64,000 nt of DNA. It comes from Hyaloscypha bicolor E. Taxonomy: Eukaryota; Ascomycota; Leotiomycetes; Helotiales; Hyaloscyphaceae. The notes beneath the pieces were generated by a model. The model worked only from the letters and a program-made list of their open reading frames with translations, ran no database searches and was not told where the DNA came from. The translations under genes were made by a program, and so were the position numbers. Location of the stretch: the NCBI RefSeq assembly GCF_002865645.1, contig NW_020194684.1, positions 5,805,952-5,869,951 of the forward strand. Reading direction: 5' to 3'. Positions 11,697 through 22,845 of the stretch are shown here, in pieces. The first letter of the stretch is position 1; every line of letters starts with the position of its first letter.

Positions 11697-13350
11697 CTCG
11701 GGGCTGATAAAGCGGAGGCTGAAATTGCCACCAAGAAATGGGGGCTTCGGTGCCCCACGAGAACAACAGACCCGCCAGATGTCCTGGCGGCTGTTCTGCA
11801 GAAGAAATCCTCTAGATACTCGAAGCTCTGGATTCTTTTCTATGTCTTTGCCGCCTCCGGGACAGAATAGCGCCAGGCTCTTCCCTTTATATGGGATCGC
11901 TGCTAACAACGACAGGAGGCGACAAGAACCCTTTCTGAATCCTCAATATTCTCAACTAAAACCGAACAATGGCCTTCTATCTCCAGCACGGTGATATTTC
12001 GAATATTAGAGGTCGATTCTCCTGCGAGGATCAAGGCTACACCAAGTTTTCGAAGCCTGGTGTCGATGAGTTGGACTCGAGATGCTAGACATGGTCAGCA
12101 AAGCCTCTATGACACATCAACAAAGGGGCAACGCTTTGATTCTTGCATACATTCGCGACCTCTAGGAGTCCCTTATCCTTAAACAGCTCTCATTCAAGAC
12201 TTGACTGGCCTTCCGTCACGGTCGCACCTCAGTCACCCACTGTGACGTCTTCACTTGTTTCAGCATGTGAAGCCGAAGGTTGGATGGTGCAAATGGAAAA
12301 ATAACAGAACGGGTCGCTCTTGTTTTATGAGCTGCTGCAAAGGCAAAAGCAATGTTATCGGGCGAGATGAATTCAAGCATGAGTTGGACACGCGACAAGG
12401 CTTCAACTATGTTGGATACTTTCTTATCGAGGCTGCGCGATAAAGATTCTATATTAGGGCCGGCTTCATCCGGTGGCTATCCCTGAACAGGCTATTTTTG
12501 GATCTCTAGGAGTTTCTTCAACAGCTCGAAAACCTGGTCAATGAAGACAAATAGAGCACGATGGCACGAATAGACTTCCTAGGAAAGAAGAATATAGGAT
12601 CTCCCAAGGATTGGTTGGGAGCAGAAGGAAAAGGGGCTTCGGCTAATGTTGCACCCGCAGTAACTCTACCTGCAGCTGGCTCCGTCTCAAAGTCAATGCA
12701 ACGAGCTTGACAGGGAAGCCTTTTGAATTGATTACCGCACTGCAGAAGCACCGAGTCAGGCGGTGTGACTCCGGCTGGCCGCCACAGGCTGCTGTTGTCC
12801 AGGTGTATAAGCTTGAAGCAGGACAACTGCTTGATTGTTCCTGTCCGGGAAGGAACAATAAACTGGGAAAGATGCCTGCCAACCTGGGATAGGAACATGC
12901 TTGACATGGGATTTCAAGAGAATGTACATTCCGCAAAATATCAAGCTGCCTCTTTAAGATAGGCAGGAGGGGAAGGCTCGACTTTCAACCTTACTTGACC
13001 AGACCCCCAGGACATCTAAAGCGGCGCTCAGCTTTTCAGTATCCAACAGCCAAGTTGTACAATGGAAGGAGGTGGTTCTCAAATGTCCCAGAACCTCCTG
13101 GGCATTCGGAGGGAGTAGACTTTGAATGTACAGTTATGTAAGGATCACGATAAGGCGGCACTTGGATCGTTCACTTTGGCTTTGGGAAACCATCGCCGCT
13201 TTTATTGTGCCCGTCAGCCTCGCTTCAACGCCAACACGGACAACAACGCCGACGCCGACGCCGCAACCGCAAAAGCTGCCCTATGAAAACCTTACTCAGC
13301 TGAAGAGATCCATCGCCATCACGGTATTGCAAGCACCGAGTTCCGGCATC
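11697..13350. other. Divergent intergenic region between FYVE-RING gene and transcription factor
   Basis: About 1.65 kb separates the two start codons. The minus-strand frame of the FYVE-RING gene stays open to about 11909 but reads as leader. Short frames around 12255-12443 and 12643-12962 have no recognisable features. The frame leading into the transcription factor is open from about 13126, but its peptide up to 13350 is Thr/Pro low-complexity (ACGCCGACGCCGACGCCG at about 13247), so this is treated as 5' leader. No RNA gene was seen. Confidence 0.45.
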
Positions 13351-16209
13351 ATGGGCGCCACTCACCGTGCTCACGACCAGGACGAGGACGAGATGGAGAT
13401 CGACCCTCGATTGAGGGACACCCCGGTTGCCACCTCCTATACTCCACAGACCCATCCCCCGAGAGCGTCTCTTCAAATTCCAATTGCTCCCCAGCAATCA
13501 CGATCACCAGTTGCTCCACAGCAATACCAACCCGTCCAAGAAGGCTCCCCGCAAAACTACTACCTGCCGCAAACTCCCCAGTCCGGCGGTAACGAGGACA
13601 ATGACGCGGGAAACGGAACCCAGGATGGCGGCCCGAATGATCCCAAGCGACCTAGAGCTTGCGAAGCTTGTAAGTTTTAACTTCTCGGAGTATTAGTTCT
13701 TCGCAGCAATGTTCAGCAGCTCCTGGGACAATCTACTAGGAACGTCCAACAGCAGCTGGAACATTCTACTCCCGAAAAGGCCTGAAAAAAGTATGCTGAC
13801 CCCGATTTTTTGGGAATAGGTCGAGGACTCAAGGTCAAGTGCGAGCCGGATGCAAACAACCCCGACGGACCTTGCAAGAGATGTGGCAAGGCCAATCGAA
13901 CATGCGTTGTCACTCAACCAAGTCGGAAGAGACAAAAGAAGACCGACAGTCGCGTCGCAGAATTAGAGAAGAAGATTGAGGCGATGGCGGCAATGATGGC
14001 TGAGAAATCGGGCTCGACTGCGATTGCTCACAGCGGCGGTGGTGTTGAGGTGCCACCTATGACTGCACAAGCTCGACAAACACCATATCAGCAAGTCACA
14101 AATGGAGGCTACGGATCCGTATTCGCTCAGGCTCCAGAGCCTCGAGCTAATGAGTGGGGAAACGCCTTTGGAAAGGCCCCCGATTTCGAAAGCAGGAAGT
14201 CGTCTGTTCCGCCCATGGTCGTTGCGGGACAGAAGAGAAAGCACGCCGAAATCTTCTCAACTGCATCCGACTCGCCAATCTCAGGGGCCACTCGGAAGTC
14301 GGTCGATGGTTCCAATGCTCAGCAATCTCTTGGATTCTTGATGGACCGAGGAATGAAGCCAGCACCGATGCATGAGTACTCAGATGTCGTTGACAGAGGA
14401 CTTGTGACTGCAGATATGGCCGCAAAGATGTTCGATTGCTATGTTGAGAAGATGGCGCCCCACATGCCTGCAGTTGTCTTCAAGGCTGGCACCACTTCCG
14501 CCGAAGTTCGCAAGACCAAGCCAACCCTCTTCCTGGCCATCCTCGCTGCTAGTTCTGGATCCAACTTTCCCGATATACAAAAGCAGTTGACGAAGGAGGT
14601 CATGAGCATCTACGCCGACCGCATCATCTGCAATGGAGAGAAGACTTTAGAGTTGATTCAAGCTCTGCAAATCAGTTCCCTTTGGTACTACCCTCCGGAA
14701 CACTTTGAGGAGCTCAAATTCTACCAACTCATTCACATAGCAGCTGTCATGGCAATTGATATTGGTATGGGCAAGAGAAGCAAGACCAAAGGTCCGGGAC
14801 TGTGGAGAGACAACCCATGGCGCCGAACTCCGTATCCTGATGCCACCAGCATTGAAACTAGACGTGCCTGGCTTGGTTGCTATTTCTTATGCTGCAATGC
14901 GGCCATGGGACTTCGCCGACCGAATCTGATCCGATGGGCCCCGTTCATGGAGGACTGCGTCGAAATTCTTGAGACCTCTCCTGATGCAGCACCTACTGAT
15001 CGGGCATTGTGTAGCTGGGTGCGAGTTCAGCATATTGCAGAGGAGATCGGCATCACCTTTAAGATGGACGATCCTACTGCAAAAGTTACCATTGCTGATG
15101 CGACAGTTCAATATGCACTCAAGGGTTTCGAGAACAACTTGAAGCAATGGAGCAGCCAGGTACCACCGGAAGCTCAGTCCCGTAAGTCTCAGTCTCGTAA
15201 GTCGCATCTACAGTAAAAAAATGTTCAAAGTTTTCTGACACTGAATGCAGCTATGTTGAAGATCGCGGAGTACGTTGTTGATCTCTACATGCACGAAGTT
15301 GCTTTGCATGTTGACCATAACGTCGAGGAGTTCAAGCCGCCATTCACAGAGGATACCCTCGGCGGAGTCGGTGTCGGTGACCAAGCATCGCTCAGTTCTG
15401 ACCATGTCCAAGCTCTGTGTGTTTGCTTGAACTCCGTTGATGGTATCTTCGAAACCTTCCTGAAGTTGGACGTCGAAACTGTTCGCTGCCTGCCCGTGAT
15501 CAACTTCGTTCGGATTGCATATGCTGTGGTGGTCCTGATCAAGATGTATTTTGCAGCTGCCACGCCAACCAGTGAGTTTGGAAAGGTCATCAGCAAGGAT
15601 AACATGAAAGTTGAGCAGTATCTGGATGGTCTGGTAAACATGTTCAGCGCATCCGCTGCGGAAAAGAAGTCACGTCCATCGCACAAGTTCTTGATGGTGC
15701 TTCTGATGCTGAAGACTTGGTTTGCCCGTCAACGGGAAGGAAAGCCAGCCCCACAATCGAGCGAGTCTGCTCTCTTGATGGACACTCCTGCGGAGGCCGC
15801 TAGCGACAAGCAAAATCCTCAACAACGCGGTGGACAACAGCAAGGTTATAGCACCGAAAACACGCCTCTCCAGCTTCTGAGTGAAGTTGCAACTAATCCT
15901 GGCGGACAATCTCGTTCGGGCAGTGTCAGCCAAAATCTTGGTTCTACCAACGATTGGCAGCAACCACAGCAGCAAAGCTTCACCAACTATCCTTCGATGA
16001 CCCAAATGCCAATGGCTCCATACGGCAACTTGAGCACGGGAAACATCGACCCTTCGTTGGGAATGGACGGCTACATGATGGGTGACGGCTTGGAACAGGC
16101 AATGGGCATGGCCATCGGAGTTGGACCGTTCGGCGAATACTATACTGACGAGGCGTTCTATGGCATGATGGATCCAACGGCGGGCGCATCCTTCTTTGAC
16201 GGGATGTAG
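13351..16209 (+). CDS. Zn2Cys6 fungal-specific transcription factor
   Basis: Exons 13351-13669, 13820-15181 and 15251-16209 give about 879 residues. The binuclear zinc cluster is complete: C104, C107, C114, C125, C128, C135, spaced C-X2-C-X6-C-X10-C-X2-C-X6-C. The first intron falls inside the codon of C107, so splicing is required to form the finger. A basic linker (RKRQKK) and a short coiled-coil heptad segment (about 152-168) should give dimeric DNA binding. The middle (about 300-600) has the helical character of the fungal transcription-factor homology region, and the C-terminus is Gln/Asn/Met rich, as in activation domains. ATG 13351 was chosen because upstream sequence is low complexity. 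The second intron has two competing donors (see findings). The target pathway cannot be read from the sequence. Confidence 0.9.
15182..15250 (+). other. Intron with tandem in-frame splice donors
   Basis: The sequence CCCGTAAGTCTCAGTCTCGTAAGTCG carries two GTAAGT donors exactly 15 bases apart (G at 15182 and 15197), both after phase-1 codons, with one acceptor (ATGCAG ending 15250). Either choice keeps the frame; the downstream donor adds five residues (RKSQS). It sits in the transcription factor gene between the helical middle region and the next conserved helix. Confidence 0.7.
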
Positions 16210-16914
16210 ACCTGATTCGGATCCCATCTGCGGTTTAGACGTATTATGCATTTGCTTCTGGCGTTCTTGCATTCGAGGGGACTTGCATTTAGGCGAAGAG
16301 CCGTCTTCAAGATTGTATTTTACAATCAACGGGCCGTGGCAGCCGGGCTTAGGGCATACGAATGATACCATAAGAATTTTATGAAAGAAAATTCATTGCA
16401 TCCACTTGACCCCTCAATATCAATATGCCTGCCTCGTTTGTGACAGGCGGTTTTCGCCAGCCCATTGGTGCAAAAAGGTCCAATGGCGGACGGCTCCGAA
16501 AAGCAATTATAGAATCTTCCTCCCCCCTTAAAAGTTTGCCGGAGCTTATCAGGGAGGCGAGCTGTGTATCCCCGCTAATGCACGGGCAGGGTTAAATCTT
16601 CAAAGCTCCCCCGATTAGCGGCAGCCGGGGCAGGGCTTCATGTCTTCCCCGGCTCTCCTCCCAACTACTTCGTCGCGTGAGCTGAAGAGGACGAGGGGCT
16701 CCGGCAGAATACGTACGACCTCCTTCTGCTCTTCTGTATTCATGCTTGACATACAATCTTCTCTTTTATTTTAGAGATCGCGCGCCACAAACGTACACTC
16801 GAGACTCACAAGTGACGCAAGTTACCCCGCCATCTCGAAGCTTCAACTGCAACACCAATCACCGAGTCCTGCAACCAACCCTCTTCCACATCGGTGCAAG
16901 AATATATATTTGTA
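16210..16914. promoter_or_regulatory. Transcription factor 3' region and MFS transporter promoter
   Basis: No gene is supported. The region includes GC-rich clusters around 16570-16640 with several GGGG/CCCC boxes, then a pyrimidine-rich stretch (16700-16770) typical of a fungal transcription start region, and the transporter's leader. Confidence 0.45.
16572..16621. promoter_or_regulatory. Inverted CCGCTAAT / ATTAGCGG pair
   Basis: CCGCTAAT at 16572-16579 is matched by its exact reverse complement ATTAGCGG at 16614-16621, about 34 bases apart, roughly 300 bases ahead of the transporter ATG. The arrangement could be a paired operator for a dimeric CGG-reading regulator (Zn2Cys6 factors read CGG half-sites). 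Eight-base pairs of this kind also arise by chance. Confidence 0.3.
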
Positions 16915-18668
16915 ATGTCGTTATTGGAAAGAGTAACCTCGTTTGAGTCTCTTGCTCCGGAGAGGGGAAGGGATCTCTCCGAGTCGCCTTCGTCGAGAGA
17001 CAGGAAGCTGAGCTTCTCGCCACTGCCAGAATCATGGGATCCTCCCATGGTAACAGAAGGCCAGCAGCCAATTGGCGCATTTGAAGTGCCTTATGCTAAG
17101 AGAATTTGTAAGAACCTATCTATTCCTTTCATCCCAAGAAGAGTTAACTTGCTAACATAATTCTTGAACCAGGGCAGGTCGTAATCGCTGTGATCTACTG
17201 CCTTTTCGCAGCCGGCATCGTCTTTGGATATGCAGCCATCAAGCCGGTCTTGATCCGCGAGCAAGTTTACCGCAACTTCTGCACACCGGACGAAATCAAA
17301 CGAGGCGTGCGAACCTGTTACGAGCAAGAGATTCATCTAAACCTTATGTTCACAATTGCAGCAGTCGGCACCAACGTAGCTGCTCTCCCTATTGGACATA
17401 TCCTGGATACCTACGGCCCTCGAATTTGTGGAATCACTGGGAGTTTCTTGCTCGCCATCGGAGCGCTGCTGTTTGCGTTTGCCTCGCAACTCCCGTTCGA
17501 TGGCTATATTCCTGGATATTTGTTTCTGGCTCTTGGAGGGCCGTTCGTGTTTATAAGTAGTTTTCAGTTGTCGAATGCGTTCCCAAAACACTCCGGTCTT
17601 ATTCTCGCATTGTTGACCGGAGCATTCGACTCTTCTAGTGCGCTTTTCCTGATATATCGTATCATATATCAGTGGAGCGGTGGCACTTTCTGGCCCAAGA
17701 AGTTCTTTTTAGTTTACTTGGTAGTGCCGGTTTTCATCTTGATCGTCCAGATCTTTGTGATGCCAAAAGCATCATACAAAACCATTGGAGAACTAGTGAA
17801 GCAGGTTGAAGAAGCGGACGACGTCTACGACGATCAGATTGATGAAAACACGGCTCTGCTCCGCGATGAGCACCAACAACGCCAATCTGTTGTCTCTGAG
17901 ATCACGGATCTCATCGGCTCGAAATCAGGAGTTACACATCTGAAGAAGGAAGAGAAGAAGAACAAGATCTCCGGTGTCTGGGGAGCTATGCACGGGAAGA
18001 CAGCAGCGGAACAAATCGCCTCACCATGGTTTATCCTGATTGCACTTTTCACCGTCATCCAAATGACACGAATAAACTTCTTCGTTGCAACGATTAGGAA
18101 ACAGTACGAATTCCTCCTTGGCTCCTACGGTGCAGCGGTCGAAATCAACACATTCTTCGATATCGCCCTTCCTCTCGGCGGGCTTCTCGCTATCCCTTTT
18201 ATCGGCGTGGTGCTTGACCACACAAGTACCTTCTTCGTCCTCTCCGCTCTTGTGGCAATAGCAACCACAATCGGTGTTCTCGGCTGCCTCCCCTACACCT
18301 GGGCAGCCTACTCAAACATCTGCCTCTTCGTTCTCTACAGACCATTCTACTACACCACCGTCTCCGACTTCTCCGCCAAGGTCTTCGGCTTCCGAACTTT
18401 TGGCACGGTGTACGGCCTTATCATCTGCCTTGCTGGACTGTTCAACTTCACACAGAGTGGATTAGATGCTGTGACGCATATGGTGTTTAATGGCGATCCG
18501 GTGCCGGTTAATATTATACTGCTTAGTGCAGCGTTTGTGGTGGGAACAGCGCTTTGTGGTTTTGTGGGGTATAGGGCGTATCAGATGAGGAGGGAAATTC
18601 TTGTTCATGAGGCGGAGTGGACGAGGGAGACGATTATGCCAGGGGCACAGAGCCCGGACAGATTGTAA
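16915..18668 (+). CDS. Major facilitator superfamily transporter, FMP42/YMR221C-like
   Basis: Two exons, 16915-17107 and 17173-18668, join through a TGG codon to give about 562 residues. A soluble, Ser/Pro-rich N-terminus of about 60 residues precedes the first membrane helix. About twelve hydrophobic helices are split into two six-helix halves by a charged central loop (about residues 265-340, rich in Glu/Asp and Lys). The motif DTYGPRICGITGS after helix 2 is the MFS loop 2-3 signature variant. The pattern matches fungal FMP42-type proteins, distant relatives of SLC43 amino-acid transporters. Substrate and membrane are unknown; FMP42 has been reported from yeast mitochondrial preparations. 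An alternative upstream in-frame ATG at about 16894 would add seven residues. Confidence 0.88.
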
Positions 18669-19130
18669 AGCATGAGCTTGTACCCGAATTTGTGGAAAAA
18701 TGAGATTGGCACTCTCTGCTCATTGCATCGCTTGGAGTTTGCGAATACTGATTCGCGGCAAAAGTTGGGGATTGGCGTTTGTTGGGTTCTTGCTACATAG
18801 GTGCTTAGGATTTGGAGATCTGGATTGTGCATATCAGAGTCAACATACCGCACATCAAATAACATTGGATTAAAAATTACTCGCTTTCAAAACTACTTCT
18901 TCAGTAATCAATGTTCCGTGCTTTCTTGTTTCTTTTCCGATTAACCAAATTTGACTGTCCAACCAAACTTCCTCACACCTTACTTCGATCCCGAACTCCA
19001 TCTTCCTCACCCAGGCACCGTATATCAGCCTTCACTCTCCTCACGTCCTCTCCTCTATCCCCCAACTCTCGCACCAGATCACCAACCCTTCCTTCCATTC
19101 CCGTATTCCCCTTAAAATCCGTCCCTCCCC
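18669..19130. other. Convergent 3' spacer
   Basis: The spacer lies between the stop codons of the transporter (+) and the FolB-domain gene (-). A plus-strand open frame (18911-19291) overlaps the end of the FolB gene but is purely Ser/Pro/Thr low complexity. Nothing else was seen. Confidence 0.45.
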
Positions 19131-20417
19131 TCACTCCCCACTCCCCAGTCCCTCACACCTCTCAATCCACTCATCCAGCCGTCCCTCAAGCGGAAACGGA
19201 ACCATCACTTCTTCCCTCCTGCCCCCTTCCCTCTTTCGCCACAGCTCCTTCACGTCTTGACTCGTACTCGGGTCGGAATCGAGGAGTATAGAGACGGAGG
19301 GTGCGTCGGCGAAGGTTACGGCTGTTGGTTTGGAGAGGGAGATGCGGATGCGTTGGTAGTTCCAGGTTGTATGGGTTGGAGATTGTGAAGGGGAATGGGT
19401 GATTTGCGACTGGGCGGTTTGGTGGGGATGGTGCGAGGTGTCGAGGTGTGAGTGTGGAAGGGGTTGCGGTTGAGAGGGGGTGAGTTGGTGGGAATGAGCG
19501 AGCGGTGAGGATGGTAGAGGGTAGTGAGGGAGTAGGAAATATGTTATTATCCGGTGGGCGAGGTGGGTGCAGAGGGCTTCGAGGGTTTGGAAGGCGGATT
19601 CTTCTATGCTCTGATATCCCTCGTTAGTCCTGCCCCGGAGGGACGAGCAGAAAGGGAAGCAGAGAAAAGTAAGTACCTTAACTACAATCTCCTCCAACTC
19701 ATTGTAAGCATCAACCATCCTATCCCACCTCTCCATTTCCACACTACAAACCACAACCTGCTTTGCCTTCCTCTCATTCCCATTTACCCCAACAATAGTC
19801 GGGACCCTTAGCTCGTGGAGCTTCAACACCATGCTATACGCGCTCGGCCCATGGTGCCTTTCCTCATAGACAAAGTCGCCTTTTAAACTGATCCCTGAGC
19901 CCATCAAGCTCGCTTTTGGTAACACAACCTCTAACGAAAGAGCATTTAACATCGAGCAGGGGACTAACGGCTCCCTCGGCTTCCCTTCTTTACCACTTTT
20001 CGACGCCGATGTCGAGTTTTGATTTGTAGGAAGAGTAACATAGGATGGGATTCTAGGCAGTGTATCGCACCCCGTAAGATAAAACTGCAGATAGCAAACC
20101 AAGGCTTTGATATGCATTGGCACAGGCATGACCTCGTCCTCGCATAGCTCTCTGAACTCTTGGCATGCTTCTAATATTGCTTTGGATAATATCCCGTAGT
20201 GGATTGTTGCGTTTGTGAGATTGTCGGAGGCGGAGGTGGATGAGAAAGGGTACCGGAGGGAGAGAGCGCAGGATATTAAGAGGGGTTGAGGCTTGGAGGG
20301 CCGCCCCCAGGCGTCGCGTGCGAGGGGGAGCGTGGTTTGTAGGTTGTGGACGAAGATTTGGGAGTGTGGTTCGGGGTTTTTGCGGAGGAGTTCGTGGGGC
20401 GTTAGGAGGGGTGGCAT
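19131..20417 (-). CDS. FolB / dihydroneopterin aldolase-domain protein
   Basis: Exons 20417-19677 and 19610-19131 (66-base intron, GACTAACG branch site, CAG acceptor) give about 406 residues. The N-terminal half has the FolB-like pattern FVHNLQTTLPLARDAWG...LSLRYPF...ATIHYGILSKAI. The end of the protein repeats the closing beta-strand signature (RIRISLSKPTAVTFADAPSV). Bacterial FolB cleaves 7,8-dihydroneopterin in folate synthesis. Fungal folate synthesis normally uses a trifunctional protein, so this stand-alone member may have another role. Residues about 276-328 are a His/Ser/Pro/Gln-rich insertion interrupting the second domain. Several canonical catalytic residues could not be placed, so enzymatic activity is uncertain. 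ATG 20417 was chosen over 20468 because the product then starts directly at the conserved part. Confidence 0.75.
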   Translation of the reverse strand: MPPLLTPHELLRKNPEPHSQIFVHNLQTTLPLARDAWGRPSKPQPLLISCALSLRYPFSSTSASDNLTNATIHYGILSKAILEACQEFRELCEDEVMPVPMHIKALVCYLQFYLTGCDTLPRIPSYVTLPTNQNSTSASKSGKEGKPREPLVPCSMLNALSLEVVLPKASLMGSGISLKGDFVYEERHHGPSAYSMVLKLHELRVPTIVGVNGNERKAKQVVVCSVEMERWDRMVDAYNELEEIVVKVLTFLCFPFCSSLRGRTNEGYQSIEESAFQTLEALCTHLAHRIITYFLLPHYPLPSSPLAHSHQLTPSQPQPLPHSHLDTSHHPHQTAQSQITHSPSQSPTHTTWNYQRIRISLSKPTAVTFADAPSVSILLDSDPSTSQDVKELWRKREGGRREEVMVPFPLEGRLDEWIERCEGLGSGE

Positions 20418-20792
20418 TTTTGCAGTTTTTGTTTTTAAATAAACGGTGTTTGGAATGAGGGATTTCAAGGAGGAGGAAGAAGGTAGGAGGATGGTGGTTT
20501 AATAGGATTGAAGTTTGGTGTAAAGGTGGTTTGAGGTAAAGGCGGGGCAACTTTTTAAGACGGGCAGAATCTGGGGGGCTATTTTACACCGCCTTTCTTT
20601 GCAGATCACGGCATTTCAAAATGGCATCCATCGAATCAACTTGAAGCTCTGAATATTGGATCATTGATCTGTTAGAGCTAGGTATGCATATGATACCTTA
20701 TTCCATGCATGATGGTAACGCCATACCGGCAAACGCCAGCTCCCAGCCTGCCATTCCCTTAAAACGCCATTGTGTTCTCGACCTTTATCAGA
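20418..20792. other. Short spacer between two minus-strand genes
   Basis: The spacer of 375 bases contains the FolB gene's leader and promoter and the 3' end of the ING gene transcript. No gene-like feature was seen. Confidence 0.45.
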
Positions 20793-22067
20793 TCAACCGC
20801 CCGGTTTGATTCCTTCCTTAGTGCAGACTGGACATATCCAGGTCCCAACTGGCTCGCTTCTCAGACCAACGCAGCTCCAATGAAACCACTCCAGCTTACA
20901 GCTCTCATTATCACAAGCAACCATATCGCCGTAACTAACGCTATGGCAGATGCAGTATTTCCTGTCATCTCCACCCTCATCATCCTCGACATCACCCATT
21001 TCCTCATCTCCATCACCATCTTTCGTTGCAGGCGGCGTGACTGCTTCGTCATCTTCTTCGGCAGACCCTGAATCGGCGTCGCTAAGCTCGCTGTCGTTGG
21101 TAGATCCTGGAGAATTCTTATGTCCAGGCTTTCTGAGTTTGTTGAGACCTGACTTCTTGGTTTTGCGTAGAGCGCCGCTTTGTCTGCTTCCTTGAGGTGC
21201 CACTTTCTTGCTCACCACAGACTTTTGTGATAACCGTGGGCCGGCGCTTCCGGCTCTGGCTGCACTGCCTGGTGTACCGGCTCTAGGAGTATTCGGTGTC
21301 ATAGAAGATTGGCGTGCGAGGCCACTAGGCGGAAGAACTCCCAGTCCTCCAGTCAATCTTTGTCGTTTGTTGGCTGCACCTAGTGACGATTCTCGTGCTT
21401 GTCGACTCATCAACATCGATGCTGCAGGTGTAGCCGGGGCAGAGGAGGATGATACGCCACTCATCTGGTGAGCTTGAACATGTGCTGGTATCATTCGAGG
21501 TGGATGCTGGTTAGGATGTCGAGGATTTCCAAGGGAGGCATTGTTGGCAGCAATAGCACCAAGGGGCATGGCTGCAGCGGCATGATCGATGCGGGGTCTG
21601 GCCAACTCCGGTTGAGGTCGAAGGAGGGAGGGGATCTCTGGATCATTTGGAAACTCTCCTCTGTCCTGTAGAGCTTTGATATTGCTATCTATCCATCTTG
21701 TATGCTTGTCCATGACCTGCTGTGTCTTCTGAGCCAAGGCAATCTTCTCTTCCTGTAGGATCTGGGCTTTATCGTAGTTTTCTTGTATAATTCTGCTGTG
21801 GGCCTCTTCTTTAGGGTTGGGAGTGTGGCTTCCATTAAGGCGGATCCATTTCTGGATGGCGTTATCGTTCTTGGTGATGATCGTAAGACACTCCTGCATC
21901 TGCCTGTCCTTCTGCTCAATCTCCTCCTGCATGAATGTGATCTCCGCCGGCAGGTTTGCCACGCGATTCACCCATTCATCGAGAACGGCGGCGGCATCCT
22001 GATGCTCGGTTTGAGGCATCACGCCCTTCCGATTGTTGAAATCGATGGTGAGATCGTCTCTGGGCAT
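20793..22067 (-). CDS. ING-family PHD-finger chromatin protein (Yng2/Pho23 type)
   Basis: One uninterrupted frame of 424 codons. The N-terminal ING helical domain (about 25-135) holds [15 protein letters not shown] and [12 protein letters not shown]. The middle is disordered, Ser/Pro/Ala rich, with a Lys-rich patch ([14 protein letters not shown]) and an acidic run before the finger. The C-terminal PHD finger spans about 371-415, with the family hallmark [17 protein letters not shown] and closing WICPVC. ING PHD fingers read histone H3 methylated on lysine 4 and recruit acetyltransferase (NuA4) or deacetylase (Rpd3L) complexes. Which complex applies cannot be settled from one sequence. The start [10 protein letters not shown] is the first ATG in frame. 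It is divergent from the HOS2 gene. Confidence 0.9.
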   Translation of the reverse strand: MPRDDLTIDFNNRKGVMPQTEHQDAAAVLDEWVNRVANLPAEITFMQEEIEQKDRQMQECLTIITKNDNAIQKWIRLNGSHTPNPKEEAHSRIIQENYDKAQILQEEKIALAQKTQQVMDKHTRWIDSNIKALQDRGEFPNDPEIPSLLRPQPELARPRIDHAAAAMPLGAIAANNASLGNPRHPNQHPPRMIPAHVQAHQMSGVSSSSAPATPAASMLMSRQARESSLGAANKRQRLTGGLGVLPPSGLARQSSMTPNTPRAGTPGSAARAGSAGPRLSQKSVVSKKVAPQGSRQSGALRKTKKSGLNKLRKPGHKNSPGSTNDSELSDADSGSAEEDDEAVTPPATKDGDGDEEMGDVEDDEGGDDRKYCICHSVSYGDMVACDNESCKLEWFHWSCVGLRSEPVGTWICPVCTKEGIKPGG

Positions 22068-22845
22068 GATGTTAATGGCGGCCCCTCAGGTGCGCCAGAT
22101 AATTCAAATGCTGGCATAAGTCATGAAGTCGTATGCTCACCTCGAAAGATGTATTTGCCCAGTCCCGCCTTTCTATTTCGAGATGGAGCCCCTTGCCCCT
22201 GGCGTTTTCGGATCGGGTGGTGCTGAAAAGTGAAATTGGGAGGCAGGGAAAAATGACGCCGAGGGCGCGATCTGCTCTCGTAAGAGAAAGAACGCCTCAG
22301 CCTCGCGCTAGGGCCAAACTCGGACTAGCTTCATGTACGTCAAACATCACTGTGTTTGGCCCAGACATTGATAACGAGACAGAAAATCGTTAGCACAAGC
22401 ATCTCTAACACCATTCATATTTATAACCTCAAACTTTCACTGAAGATTTATTAAGCTTCATTAAGCTACGCAGAACCAGTTCCAGGAACCCTACTCTTAT
22501 CTTGCACCCCAGGAATCCTTTGCGACAGCTCCCAGCCCTGGACCATGGCTTCTGGGTGAGGCTAAGGTCGATTTTCGTCCCTTATCGATACGTGGAGGGT
22601 AGAGACCCTGCCTCCTACAGTACTGCGGGACGTCAATTCACTGCAATACACTCTTACTATATCCCAATGCTTCGCCTTCCTATCCTCCGCAATCCCTCTC
22701 TGCGCGACCACTCTCACCCACGAACTACACCTACAGCGCACAACAGTTGTCCCTCACGCGCGCGCTCCTGAATTCCAAAAGGACGCTCTCAAATAACAAA
22801 CTCTCCCAGGTGTACACCCGCGCGTGACGTGGATTCTTTGTTGAA
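22068..22845. promoter_or_regulatory. Shared divergent promoter of ING and HOS2 genes
   Basis: The region holds 778 bases between the two start codons. It has a TATTTATAACC stretch at about 22417 and a pyrimidine-rich segment at about 22650-22780 just before the HOS2 ATG. No open frame in it is gene-like. Shared control of two histone-acetylation genes is an inference from layout only. Confidence 0.5.

Noticed and set aside
15670..16371. Minus-strand 233-codon frame
   Set aside because: Antisense to the transcription factor's last exon; composition mirrors that coding strand.
18911..19291. Plus-strand Ser/Pro/Thr-rich frame
   Set aside because: Low complexity and overlapping the conserved end of the FolB gene on the other strand.
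21783..22226. Plus-strand 147-codon frame
   Set aside because: Antisense to the ING domain.
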